Assembly (NCBI GenBank): GCA_029959605.1
Contig: JASCOC010000003.1
Location: forward strand, 1 to 64,000
Direction: 5' to 3'
Length of the DNA stretch: 64,000 nucleotides
From: Lysobacteraceae bacterium PS02340
Lineage (GTDB): Bacteria > Pseudomonadota > Gammaproteobacteria > Xanthomonadales > Xanthomonadaceae
The notes under the pieces were generated by a model. It searched no databases. It had not been told where the DNA came from and worked only from the letters and a program-made list of their open reading frames with translations. Each line of letters begins with the position of its first letter. The stretch's first letter is position 1. A program made the position numbers and the translations under genes. Below are positions 34,767 through 42,866 of the stretch, piece after piece.

Positions 34767-36713
34767 ATGAGCACCCCCAAACTCCTCCAAAACCTCCGCG
34801 ACGCCGGCGCCCTGCGCACGCTCGACACCGCGCTCGCGCAGTCACTGCGGCGCCTCGATCCCGCGACGCCCGACGCCGTGCTCGCTGCGGCCGCGCTCGC
34901 CTCGCTCGCAGTCGCCAACGGTCACGCCGGTTTCGACCCCGCCGCGCCGCAGCGTCTCGTCGACGCCGATATCGACTGGCCCGCCCCCGATATCTGGCGC
35001 GCTGCGCTCGACGCTTCGCCGTGGATTTCGCAGCCTTCCGACGGCAACACCGAATCCAGCGCCGACACGCCGCTGGTGTTCGAACACGACCTGCTCTACC
35101 TGCGCCGCTATCGCGAGTACGAACGTCGTCTCGCACTCGGCCTGCGCCGCATCGGTGCGCACAGGCCCGACGGCGGCGATCTGGACGCACTCGCGCCCCT
35201 GTTCACGCAGCTCTTTCCCGATGCCCGCACCGGTGACGATCTGCAGGCGCGCGCCGCCGCGGTCGCGCTGCGCGACAACCTGGTTCTCGTCACTGGCGGC
35301 CCCGGCACCGGCAAGACCACGACGATCACCCGTCTGCTCGCTTTGCTCACCGCGCAGGCGCAACAGGCAGCAAAGCCTGCACCGCGCATCGCGCTCGCCG
35401 CACCAACCGGCCGCGCCGCCGAGCGCATGGCCGAGAGCGTGCGCAAGGCTGTGCAGACGCTCGCGGCAGCCGGTGTCGATGCCGCGCTGCTCGACGCGTT
35501 GCCCACCGCCGGCACCACGCTGCACCGCCTGCTCGGCACGATTCCCGACAGCCCGCGCTTCCGCCACCACGCCGACAACCCGCTGCCGTTCGATGTCGTC
35601 GTTGTCGACGAAGCCTCGATGATCGATCTGCCGCTGATGGCCAAGCTGGTCGAAGCCGTCGCCGACGGCGCGCGCCTCGTGCTGCTGGGCGATCCCGACC
35701 AGCTGCCCTCGGTCGAAGCCGGTGATGTGCTCAGCGGCATCTTGCGAGCGGCCGGAGACGGCACGGACATCGCTGCTGACGACGCGGATGCGTTGCACGC
35801 ACTGCTCGACACTTCCGATCGTCGCCCCGGCGCACGCCGGGGCCCAGCGACTTCTGTAACGACCGACGCGCAAACCTTTCCCGGCCGCCGCATCCATCTC
35901 CAACGCGGCTACCGCCAGAGCGCTGGCCTCGATCTCGCCCCGCTCGCGACCGCCGTACGCGAAGGCCATGCGCCCAACGCGCTGTCGCTGCTGCGCGCGG
36001 GGGAACTCGCCGGCGTGCACTTTCACGAAGGCCAGTCCGATCCGCTCGCCGCACATCGCGCGCATCTGCTCGCGCACTGGACCGCGCTCGCCGACACCAC
36101 CGATCCGGCCGAAGCGCTCGCACTCGCCGGCCGGCTGCGCATCCTCACCGCAGTCCGCGAAGGACCACAGGGCGCACGCGGACTCAATGCGCGCATCGAG
36201 GAACTCCTCGGCGGCAGCACGCGTCGCGGCGCGGGGCCGGGCTACTTCCACGGCCGCCTGCTGCTGGTCACCGAGAACAGCTATCGCCACCGGCTGTTCA
36301 ACGGCGACATCGGCATCTGTCTTGCCGATGGCAGCGGTGCGGTCACGGCCTGGTTTCCCGGCGACGACCCGCTGCATCCGCGGCCTTTCCATCCCTCTGC
36401 GCTGCCCGCGCACGACAGCGCGTTCGCGATGACCGTGCACAAGGCGCAAGGCTCGGAGTTCGACGAGGTCTGGCTGGTGCTGCCCGAACGCTTCAACCGC
36501 GTGCTGTCGCGCGAACTCGTCTACACCGGCATGACCCGCGCCCGCAGCGCGCTGCACATCGCCGCGCATGCGGATGTCATCACCGAAGCACTCGCGCGGC
36601 ATGCCAGCCGCTGGTCGGGGCTGGGCTGGCGGCTGGGCGCGGACCGCCCACCGCAGCCGCTTCCAGTGGACACCGCCGACCCGGAGATTCCGACGCAGGG
36701 CGCGCTGTTCTAG
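34767..36713 (+). CDS. recD: Exodeoxyribonuclease V subunit alpha, RecD
   Basis: The 648-residue product has Walker A TGGPGTGKTTTITRLLALL (near residue 180), motif II VVDEASMIDLPLMAKL, the motif III region LLGDPDQLPSVEAG, and the C-terminal UvrD_C_2 motif MTVHKAQGSEFDEVWLVLP. RecD is the 5'-3' motor of RecBCD. Residues about 350-365 (SDRRPGARRGPAT) come from a dispersed palindromic repeat that reads in frame and sits in a linker before RRIHLQRGYRQS. A 292-base gap filled with repeats separates it from recB. Confidence 0.93.
   Translation: MSTPKLLQNLRDAGALRTLDTALAQSLRRLDPATPDAVLAAAALASLAVANGHAGFDPAAPQRLVDADIDWPAPDIWRAALDASPWISQPSDGNTESSADTPLVFEHDLLYLRRYREYERRLALGLRRIGAHRPDGGDLDALAPLFTQLFPDARTGDDLQARAAAVALRDNLVLVTGGPGTGKTTTITRLLALLTAQAQQAAKPAPRIALAAPTGRAAERMAESVRKAVQTLAAAGVDAALLDALPTAGTTLHRLLGTIPDSPRFRHHADNPLPFDVVVVDEASMIDLPLMAKLVEAVADGARLVLLGDPDQLPSVEAGDVLSGILRAAGDGTDIAADDADALHALLDTSDRRPGARRGPATSVTTDAQTFPGRRIHLQRGYRQSAGLDLAPLATAVREGHAPNALSLLRAGELAGVHFHEGQSDPLAAHRAHLLAHWTALADTTDPAEALALAGRLRILTAVREGPQGARGLNARIEELLGGSTRRGAGPGYFHGRLLLVTENSYRHRLFNGDIGICLADGSGAVTAWFPGDDPLHPRPFHPSALPAHDSAFAMTVHKAQGSEFDEVWLVLPERFNRVLSRELVYTGMTRARSALHIAAHADVITEALARHASRWSGLGWRLGADRPPQPLPVDTADPEIPTQGALF
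35820..35849. repeat. Palindromic dispersed repeat inside the recD coding region
   Basis: CGTC-GC-CCCGGCGCACGCCGGGG-CCCAGCG has the same 30-base layout as the intergenic copy at 62668-62697 (CGTC-AT-CCCAGCGCACGCTGGGA-TCCATTG). The stem CCCGGCG/CGCCGGG is retained. It keeps the reading frame and adds about 10 residues to RecD. Confidence 0.75.
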
Positions 36714-36742
36714 AGGCATCGCATCCGCGGGGCACATGGAAA

Positions 36743-36761
36743 CGCCCGGGCATGCCGGGCG
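36743..36761. terminator. Hairpin between convergent recD and 597-residue gene
   Basis: CGCCCGG-GCATG-CCGGGCG lies 29 bases after recD and 25 bases after the stop of the minus-strand gene. No long U-run is present; it may end both transcripts. Confidence 0.45.
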
Positions 36762-36785
36762 CTCCCGTTCCACCGCTGCCCGCTC

Positions 36786-38579
36786 TTATGCCTTCAACAG
36801 CTGCGAGGCTTCCTTCACGATCTCGGCGCGGATGCCGGCCGTGCCGTCGCCGTCCAGACCGCGCAGCAGTTGCGCCTCGATGAACTCGTTGGCGTTGTCG
36901 CGGAACGTCGCCAGGTACTGGTCCTGATGATCCGACTTGCTCAAGATCTCGACCATCTTGTCCTTGAACACGTCGACGCTGTTCCCATCGATCACGCCGC
37001 TCACGGATTCGGATGCGCTGTCGAAGGCCTTGGTCACGCCGCTGTTTTCGCCGAAGACCTTGGTGATGCCCGACTTGAGGTTGTCGGTCAGCAGGCCACC
37101 CGGTGACGGCACCATGCCGACGAAGAAGTTGAGCATCTTCATCATGTCGGCCTGGCGTGCGGCGTCGTCTTCGGCCTTGTCGGCGAAGCCGTTGAGCACG
37201 GCCTGCTCGGTCGAGGCCACCGCGTGCGTCAACTGGTGCTCGTAGAGATACATGCGGTCGGTGTTGCCCGCCTCGCGCGCATCCAGGTAGTCCTTGGCCC
37301 AGCCATCGGACAGCCTGGTCAGCGAGTTCAGCACGTCCGGCGCGGCCTCGTTGGTCGGTGACAGGCCGGTCAGACGCGTGAGGTTCGCCATCGTCTGCAC
37401 GTTGCGCTCGACGTTGCTGACGTTGCTGCCGTCGTGGATGCCGGACTCACCCAGGCCGTTGAACTCGAAGATCTCGCCAGCCTTCTTCATTACCAGCTCG
37501 TTCACCGCCTCCTGACGGCCGGTCTTGGGAATGTTCTGGTCGTCGAAGAAGCCGTTCTCGCCCCACGGGTTGTTCTCGGACTGGTCGAGGATCGTCTCCG
37601 CCAGATCGGCCGCATGGCTGCGCGAATCGCCGGCGTACACGCTGGCCGGATCGTTCGCCACGGCGCGGATGATGATCTCCATCGGATCGCGGTTGTAGCC
37701 GTCGGGCAGGTGGCTGTCCTCGCGGTCGAGCCATGCGTTCTCGGTGGTGACCTTGCTGAAGTTCTCGCTGACGTCCTGGATCGCCTGCGCACGCTTCTCG
37801 CTGTCCACGCCGTGCAGGATATTGTTCACCACCTCGTGATTGTCGCTGGCGTGATCGGCGGCGTTGAGCAGCAGGCCGAGGTGATCGCCGCGGTCATTGC
37901 TGTCGGTGTCGGTCGAGCCGACCGTGCCTTCCTGGAGCTGGTCGATGGTGAAGGTCTCGATGAAATCCGCGAACGCCGCACTCTTCGTGTCGCCCTCGCC
38001 GAGACCGTTGAGGAAACGCGTCATCACCTCACCCGAGGTGTTCTGGTTCTCGATCTTGCTGATGCCCAGCGACGTCTGTCGCGGCGTCGCCTTGTCCACC
38101 ACCTCGCCGCTGACGCCGTCCATCTCCATGAAGCGCCACGTGTTCTCAGTGTCGGCCTCGCCGGCGGTGTACGCCTGACCGAAGGCCTCGAGCACCTGCT
38201 GCCGCTGCTCGCCCGTCATGCGTCCCTCGTCGACGAGTTTGTCCAGACGCGCGCCCTGCAGCCAGGAATCGGACTTCGTCGCACCCGCGTCGTTCTCGAG
38301 GATCGCACCGATGAACCGGCCGCGGTCTTCCACGCTCAGATCGGGTAGGAACTCGCTGGCCAGCGCGGTCAGCCGCGCGTCGTAGTCGTCCTTCTTGCCT
38401 TTGATGTCGCCGTGCGAATGCAGTTCCTTGGCCATGTCCAGCAACTGGCCTTTGTCCGGCGACGTGTAGTCATCCGGCAGGTGGGCATCGGGGCTGTTCG
38501 CGGCACCGCTGCCGGTGCTCGCGGCGAGTTCGCGGATGGCGTTGGTGAGTGCGTGGATATCGAGGGCGACTGCGGACAT
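36786..38579 (-). CDS. Cysteine-free acidic protein without signal peptide, unknown function
   Basis: The ATG at 38579 follows AAGGAG at eight bases and gives 597 residues; the open frame 23 codons further up lacks such a site. The protein is acidic, rich in Asp, Asn and Ser, mostly helical by pattern, and I see no cysteine. Its only hydrophobic stretch is around residues 495-515 (MLNFFVGMVPSPGGLL), a pattern like the short linker before toxin domains in polymorphic toxins, though no toxin domain is recognisable in the last 75 residues. Codon use resembles the flanking genes, but the protein is richer in Lys and Asn than its neighbours. It converges on recD. Confidence 0.75.
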   Translation of the reverse strand: MSAVALDIHALTNAIRELAASTGSGAANSPDAHLPDDYTSPDKGQLLDMAKELHSHGDIKGKKDDYDARLTALASEFLPDLSVEDRGRFIGAILENDAGATKSDSWLQGARLDKLVDEGRMTGEQRQQVLEAFGQAYTAGEADTENTWRFMEMDGVSGEVVDKATPRQTSLGISKIENQNTSGEVMTRFLNGLGEGDTKSAAFADFIETFTIDQLQEGTVGSTDTDSNDRGDHLGLLLNAADHASDNHEVVNNILHGVDSEKRAQAIQDVSENFSKVTTENAWLDREDSHLPDGYNRDPMEIIIRAVANDPASVYAGDSRSHAADLAETILDQSENNPWGENGFFDDQNIPKTGRQEAVNELVMKKAGEIFEFNGLGESGIHDGSNVSNVERNVQTMANLTRLTGLSPTNEAAPDVLNSLTRLSDGWAKDYLDAREAGNTDRMYLYEHQLTHAVASTEQAVLNGFADKAEDDAARQADMMKMLNFFVGMVPSPGGLLTDNLKSGITKVFGENSGVTKAFDSASESVSGVIDGNSVDVFKDKMVEILSKSDHQDQYLATFRDNANEFIEAQLLRGLDGDGTAGIRAEIVKEASQLLKA

Positions 38580-38810
38580 GAGACAACTCCTTGGAGAGCG
38601 AAGGGATCCTGTTGCGTCGCTGCCCGAGTCTCGGTGCGTGCGCCGCATCCCGATACCGGGACAGCCCTAGGTCGCGTGCCCCGCGTTCGAGTGCGGGCAA
38701 GGAAGCTGGCTGGGGGGCATGCAGCGCGCTGCCGCCGTTCCAGCGCATCACGACCGCTTTCCCGCACGTGGCCTTCACGCTATCGTCCGCGCAGGGGAAG
38801 GGGGATTCGC

Positions 38811-39644
38811 ATGGGACGCGGACGTCGTGGGTTTCTCGACGATTTGAGCAGGCTGCCATGGCCGGTCGCACTGGCCGTCGGCGTCGTTGGCTATGCCGGC
38901 ATCCGGCACGGTGTGCCCGCGTTCTTCGCGCGGCAGGACGGGCCATTCGCGCACGCGCTGGCGAACGCGAGTGCATCGCTCGCACCGCTTGCGTGGATGT
39001 TCCTGGCCGCATGTGCGCTGTGCGCACTGGCCGCTTTCGCCAATGCCCGCAAACGCCGCCGCCTGCTCGACACGCGCACCGGCCTCGACAGCCTCGCCGC
39101 CATCGATTGGCGCGATTTCGAACGTCTCGTCGGCGAAGCCTTCCGTCGTCAGGGCTACAGCGTCGAGGAAACCGGCCTGGGCGGCGCCGATGGCGGCATC
39201 GATCTGATCCTGCGCAAGCATGGCCAACGCACGCTGGTGCAGTGCAAGCAATGGCGCCGCGAGAAGGTGCCGGTGAATGTCGTGCGCGAGATGTACGGCC
39301 TGCTCGCCCACCACGGCGCACACGCTGTGCGCATCGCAACTGTCGGCGGCTTCACCCAGGACGCCGCGCGTTTCGCACATGGCAAGCCGATCGAACTTAT
39401 CGACGGCGCCACCCTGCTGACGATGATCCGCGACGTACAGCGCGCAGACCGCACGCCTGCGTCGGCACCGACGCCGATGCCCGCCCCTCGGATCGAACCC
39501 GCCTTCGCCATTGCGACGCCGGCCGTCGCAGCGACACCCGACTGCCCACGCTGCGGCAGCGCCATGGTCGAACGCACCAACCGCCGCGCCAACAGCACCT
39601 TCTGGGGCTGCACCACATTCCCCGCATGCCGCGGCACGCGATGA
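38811..39644 (+). CDS. Membrane-anchored Mrr-like restriction endonuclease with C4 zinc ribbon
   Basis: The ATG at 38811 follows GGGGAAGGGGG and gives 277 residues. Two membrane helices (about 22-36 and 60-82) precede a restriction-endonuclease-fold domain of the Mrr_cat type: DWRDFERLVGEAFRRQGYSVE, Asp131 in GGIDL and Gln144-x-Lys146 in QCK, the usual D..QxK active site. A Thr/Pro linker leads to a topoisomerase-type zinc ribbon (CPRCGSAMVERTN..FWGCTTFPAC). Mrr-type enzymes cut modified DNA; membrane-bound versions are common but poorly studied. It lies 1.2 kb upstream of the NACHT gene, so a defence role is plausible. Confidence 0.85.
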   Translation: MGRGRRGFLDDLSRLPWPVALAVGVVGYAGIRHGVPAFFARQDGPFAHALANASASLAPLAWMFLAACALCALAAFANARKRRRLLDTRTGLDSLAAIDWRDFERLVGEAFRRQGYSVEETGLGGADGGIDLILRKHGQRTLVQCKQWRREKVPVNVVREMYGLLAHHGAHAVRIATVGGFTQDAARFAHGKPIELIDGATLLTMIRDVQRADRTPASAPTPMPAPRIEPAFAIATPAVAATPDCPRCGSAMVERTNRRANSTFWGCTTFPACRGTR

Positions 39645-39699
39645 GCGTCGTCCGCGGTTATCGCCGTCTTCCTTCGCCACCGACCAGGCAGAACCCGCC

Positions 39700-39993
39700 A
39701 TGCGCTTTCTGATCTTGCTGCTGCTCATCGCCGCCGCGTGGGGCGGCTATCGCCACTTGCATGCGCCGGAACCTGTCGCGATGACACCGATCGCTGCGAC
39801 CGCTACGCCATCACGAACCGCGTCGACGCGTGTACTGCCGACGCCGACCCAGAGCTTCAGCTGCGACGGACGCCAGCACTGCTCGCAGATGCGGTCATGC
39901 GAGGAAGCGACGTTCTTCATCCGCAATTGCGCGGATACCAAGATGGACGGGGATAACGATGGCTTGCCGTGTGAGTCGCAGTGGTGTGGCTAG
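39700..39993 (+). CDS. Small exported excalibur-domain protein
   Basis: The ATG at 39700 gives 97 residues. A hydrophobic N-terminus (residues 2-15) acts as signal anchor, followed by a Thr/Pro linker and an excalibur domain: FSCDGRQHCSQMRSCEEA, then DGDNDGLPCESQWC, with four paired cysteines and the DxDxDGxxCE calcium-binding loop. Excalibur domains are extracellular and often accompany nucleases. It starts 55 bases after the Mrr-like nuclease gene and is probably co-transcribed. Confidence 0.87.
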   Translation: MRFLILLLLIAAAWGGYRHLHAPEPVAMTPIAATATPSRTASTRVLPTPTQSFSCDGRQHCSQMRSCEEATFFIRNCADTKMDGDNDGLPCESQWCG

Positions 39994-40013
39994 AAGTGAG
40001 CCTGACACCATTA
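39994..40013 (-). repeat. 20-bp motif TAACGGGGTCAGGTTCACTT family, left inverted copy
   Basis: AAGTGAGCCTGACACCATTA is the reverse complement of TAATGGTGTCAGGCTCACTT, which differs from the copy at 41903-41922 at four of 20 positions and from the one at 42358-42377 at three. It directly follows the excalibur stop codon and marks the left edge of the AT-rich NACHT segment. Confidence 0.7.
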
Positions 40014-40056
40014 GCTCCCACCATGATATTTATTGATCTCGGAGAGGGTTTAATCT

Positions 40057-41883
40057 ATGTCACAGCAAGGGGAAGATATGGACATCGTTATTAGTCCAGA
40101 GTTGGCAGGTTTGGCTACGGGTTATGCGGAAAGAGCGATAAATACGATGAGCGGCTGGAGCGCGACTCTGGCGACCGCCTTGAAAAGAGAGGTAAAATTT
40201 CAGACAAAAGCCTCGCACTACGCCTACGCAATGGGCCTAATAAATAACTACGCCTGCCTGAAAACATTCTTTATTCGAAATGAAGCGGTTCCGCTCTATA
40301 ACTTCTATGTCCCTGCAAGAATATATTCCGCAAAGAGAAAAAGTAGCAAATCAGCCAATTTCGATGACGTAATAGCGCTATCTAGGTGCGTGGTGATTAC
40401 AGGAGTGGGCGGCGCTGGAAAGACGATATTTATGCGTCATTTGCTACTCAGCTGCCTTAAGCAGTCCGACAAAATACCCGTCTTCATCGAGCTGAGGGAC
40501 ATCGCGGAAACCCAAGGGGACCTGCACGGCGTAGTCCTTAGCAACCTTGAATCTAACGGCCTAAAGATAGACAGGGATTTTTACGATCGCCTTGTAAAGG
40601 CCGGATCTATTGTATACATTCTCGACGGGTTTGATGAAGTGCGTCACGAGTCGAGGAAGTCCATAGAAAAGCAAATCTCGAAGCTTTCTAAAACAACCGA
40701 GTGCTCTGTGATCGTGTCTTCACGCCCTGACTCAAGATTCCAGTCCTGGCCCAACTTCTCGATCGCCGAGATCTCAAATCTTAATTTGAGAGACGCTTGT
40801 CGTTTGATCGAAAAGGTTCCGTTTGACTCAGGAACAAAAGCTAAATTCATAGCTGAGCTAAAATCCGGGCTGTTCGCAAAGCATGAATCGCTGCTCTCAA
40901 ACCCGCTTTTGCTTTCAATCATGCTGCTCACATATAGCGAAAGCGCAAATATTCCCAGCAGGATAACTACTTTTTACCAGCTCGCTTATGAGGCGCTATT
41001 TCATCGCCACGATGCATTGAAATTTGGATTTGAAAGAAGCAGAAAAACAGATCTTGATGTCAATCAGTTTTCTTCACTTTTCTCAGCATTTTGTTTAGTT
41101 ACATATGACGACAGAAAATTTAAGTTCGACCATAGTTACGCGGTCGAATCTACGCGTCGGGCTTGCCGCATATCTAACATCCCAGTTGACGCCTCGGCTT
41201 TCGTAGACGATGCACGCGAAGCAATATGCCTGTTTGTAGAGGAGGGCCTTGAACTTTCTTTCACCCACCGGTCTTTTCAAGAATATTTTGCCGCTAGATT
41301 CATATCTTCAGTAGCGCATGAGCAACAGCAGAAACTTATAAAAAAATATTCCAAGAATAGTCAGGGGAATGTTTCGTTCGATAGAGTGCTTGAGTTACTT
41401 TACGAACTTAACCCACAGGCGGTGGAAAGGACTTGGCTTATTCCCGAGCTAAGCGCGGTTTTCGTAGGAAAGAAACGCACGAATAAAGTCTCACTGGAGA
41501 CATGGCATTCTGTTATCAAGAAGTCTTTCAACACGTTGAAGCTCAATGATCATGGGATAAGTGTAGATCCCGAGTCATCGTTCGGCTTGGTTAATATGCT
41601 CGCCTTTGTAGCGAAGAACTGCGTTCCCAAGGAAACTTGGATAGCTGCATTCGATTCTTCTGAGACAATACAGGGTGATGAATTTTCAAAGACCTGGCTT
41701 GAGAGAGGCGTCTCAGAAATTTCCGTTGGAGCGCAGTCACCGAGATCACAGCTAATGAAAGATCTGTCTAGGGTGACCGCCTCTCACTCGCGCGTGGGCC
41801 TTGAGCTTATACGAAAAGAATTGCTTGCCATGCTTTCGCGGGCCGACGAGCGGAATTCAGAGTTAGATTCTATATTTTCTTGA
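40057..41883 (+). CDS. NACHT-domain STAND NTPase, probable anti-phage defence protein
   Basis: The product is 608 residues from ATG 40057 (GGAGAGG upstream) or 601 from ATG 40078 (AAGGGGAAG upstream). Walker A is GVGGAGKT (116-123), Walker B is VYILDGFDE (Asp190, Asp193, Glu194), and the NACHT-associated helix THRSFQEYFAARF is near residue 404. The segment PLYNFYVPARIY before the NTPase is usual in bacterial NACHT proteins. No known effector domain or C-terminal repeat is evident, so sensing and killing parts are unknown. Base composition is far more AT-rich than all neighbours (mid-40s % GC by eye), with frequent ATA and AGA codons, which points to recent transfer. Bacterial NACHT (NLR-like) proteins block phages. 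Confidence 0.9.
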   Translation: MSQQGEDMDIVISPELAGLATGYAERAINTMSGWSATLATALKREVKFQTKASHYAYAMGLINNYACLKTFFIRNEAVPLYNFYVPARIYSAKRKSSKSANFDDVIALSRCVVITGVGGAGKTIFMRHLLLSCLKQSDKIPVFIELRDIAETQGDLHGVVLSNLESNGLKIDRDFYDRLVKAGSIVYILDGFDEVRHESRKSIEKQISKLSKTTECSVIVSSRPDSRFQSWPNFSIAEISNLNLRDACRLIEKVPFDSGTKAKFIAELKSGLFAKHESLLSNPLLLSIMLLTYSESANIPSRITTFYQLAYEALFHRHDALKFGFERSRKTDLDVNQFSSLFSAFCLVTYDDRKFKFDHSYAVESTRRACRISNIPVDASAFVDDAREAICLFVEEGLELSFTHRSFQEYFAARFISSVAHEQQQKLIKKYSKNSQGNVSFDRVLELLYELNPQAVERTWLIPELSAVFVGKKRTNKVSLETWHSVIKKSFNTLKLNDHGISVDPESSFGLVNMLAFVAKNCVPKETWIAAFDSSETIQGDEFSKTWLERGVSEISVGAQSPRSQLMKDLSRVTASHSRVGLELIRKELLAMLSRADERNSELDSIFS

Positions 41884-41902
41884 GCAAACCGGAGTTAACA
41901 GT

Positions 41903-41922
41903 TAACGGGGCCAGGTTCACTT
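41903..41922 (+). repeat. 20-bp motif, right copy flanking the NACHT gene
   Basis: TAACGGGGCCAGGTTCACTT begins 20 bases after the NACHT stop codon. It is inverted relative to the copy at 39994-40013, so the two bracket the transferred gene. The adjacent bases GTTAACAGTTAAC are a short direct repeat. Confidence 0.75.
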
Positions 41923-41985
41923 ACGGCGTCATTTCGAACAGTCATTCCGGGCACGGAGGCCCAGCGCCCACTCTTCTTCCACTGG
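41912..41985 (+). repeat. Degenerate duplicate of the 42818-42893 segment
   Basis: From CACTTAC onward this stretch (GTCAT..AGTCAT.CCGGG.CACGGAGG.CCAG.GC) aligns without gaps and at roughly 70-75% identity with 42821-42893, where it leads into the start of a signal-peptide gene. It appears to be the remnant of a duplicated unit. No gene is seen in 41884-42108. CCAGCGCCCA recurs at 41961, 42011 and 42496. Confidence 0.6.
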
Positions 41986-42108
41986 TGGGACTTTTGGCTG
42001 CTGCTGTTAGCCAGCGCCCACTGCAGAAGTTGATTGCGTTGATGTAATTGCGTCGCCCGCTCAACCGAGTCGCAGCAGAGACTTTAATCTCGAATCCAAA
42101 GGGTGCCA

Positions 42109-42312
42109 ATGTTTCAGCGTGTGTGCGGATACATCAGCGTTGCGTTCTTCGGCTTTCTGTCGCTGCGGATCATCTACTACTTCGGCCAGAAGTTGATATC
42201 AGGCGCGGGCTTCGCCGATGGCGATCTCACGGTGCTGGCATTTGGGCTGCTTTTCGTCTTCGTCACCATCGCCCAGATCATCTCGCTACGTCCGGGAAGA
42301 AAGCCGATCTAG
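42109..42312 (+). CDS. Small membrane protein, unknown function
   Basis: The ATG at 42109 follows AAAGGG and gives 67 residues with two hydrophobic helices (about 6-28 and 40-60) and a basic RPGRKPI end. An in-frame GTG two codons upstream is an alternative start. I know no family. It lies between copies of the 20-bp motif, as if it were a separate cassette. Confidence 0.6.
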   Translation: MFQRVCGYISVAFFGFLSLRIIYYFGQKLISGAGFADGDLTVLAFGLLFVFVTIAQIISLRPGRKPI

Positions 42313-42331
42313 GGTCACCCGGACTGAGAGA

Positions 42332-42377
42332 TAACGGCGCCAGGTTAACTTTCGGAATAACGGGGTCAGGTTCACTT
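42332..42377 (+). repeat. Two tandem copies of the 20-bp motif
   Basis: TAACGGCGCCAGGTTAACTT (42332-42351) and TAACGGGGTCAGGTTCACTT (42358-42377) follow each other with a 6-base spacer, in the same orientation as the copy at 41903. The sequence TAACGGGGTCAGGTTCACTT is often found as a dispersed element in this family. A broken copy starts at 42791 (TAACGGGG, then CACTTAC after an insertion). The interval 42313-42521 otherwise holds nothing I recognise. Confidence 0.75.
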
Positions 42378-42521
42378 ACTGCGTGCGGTCGGTGTCAGCG
42401 GTAGAGAGTGGACAGTTCAGACGTGCTTGGCCGTCCACGCGACTGCAACGGGTTTGAACGACATCCGAAATGCCGGCGCTCCGTTCCACCAGCCGCCAGC
42501 GCCCATCAATAGGGGTTACGC

Positions 42522-42785
42522 ATGCGACGCATCCTGTTCGGCTTGCTTTGGTTCGTAGCGTTCACCATGCCGCTTTTGTTCGTGCTCAGCATGCTGGTCG
42601 CCCTCGTCGCCTGCGAGGGTATCGAGACCTTCGACGGCGGCTACGACTGCGGGAAAGCGGCGGTCGAAGCGTTCATGGCCCGATTCCGCCTGCCTGTCGC
42701 GGCTGCTTCGCTGCTGTTGACCGCAGTTGCCACATGGGCCGGGGTGCTGCCCGGCACCCGGCCGCGCAGTCGGCGGAGGCAATGA
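42522..42785 (+). CDS. Small membrane protein, unknown function
   Basis: The ATG at 42522 is preceded by AGGGG at eight bases. The 87-residue product has a long N-terminal hydrophobic segment (about 4-32), a polar region with two cysteines (ACEGIETFDGGYDCGKAA), a second helix (about 55-75) and an Arg-rich tail. I do not recognise it. It is flanked by motif copies like the 67-residue gene. Confidence 0.6.
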   Translation: MRRILFGLLWFVAFTMPLLFVLSMLVALVACEGIETFDGGYDCGKAAVEAFMARFRLPVAAASLLLTAVATWAGVLPGTRPRSRRRQ

Positions 42786-42866
42786 GTCCGTTAACGGGGT
42801 TCGATCGAGGCGGCCCCGCCCACTTACAGAGTCATCCCGGAAAGTCATGCGGGACACGGAGGTCCA

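Noticed and set aside
41884-42521. Integron cassette array with attC sites
   Set aside because: The repeated motif is only 20 bp, lacks the paired core sites GTTRRRY/RYYYAAC with a long imperfect stem, and no integrase is present.
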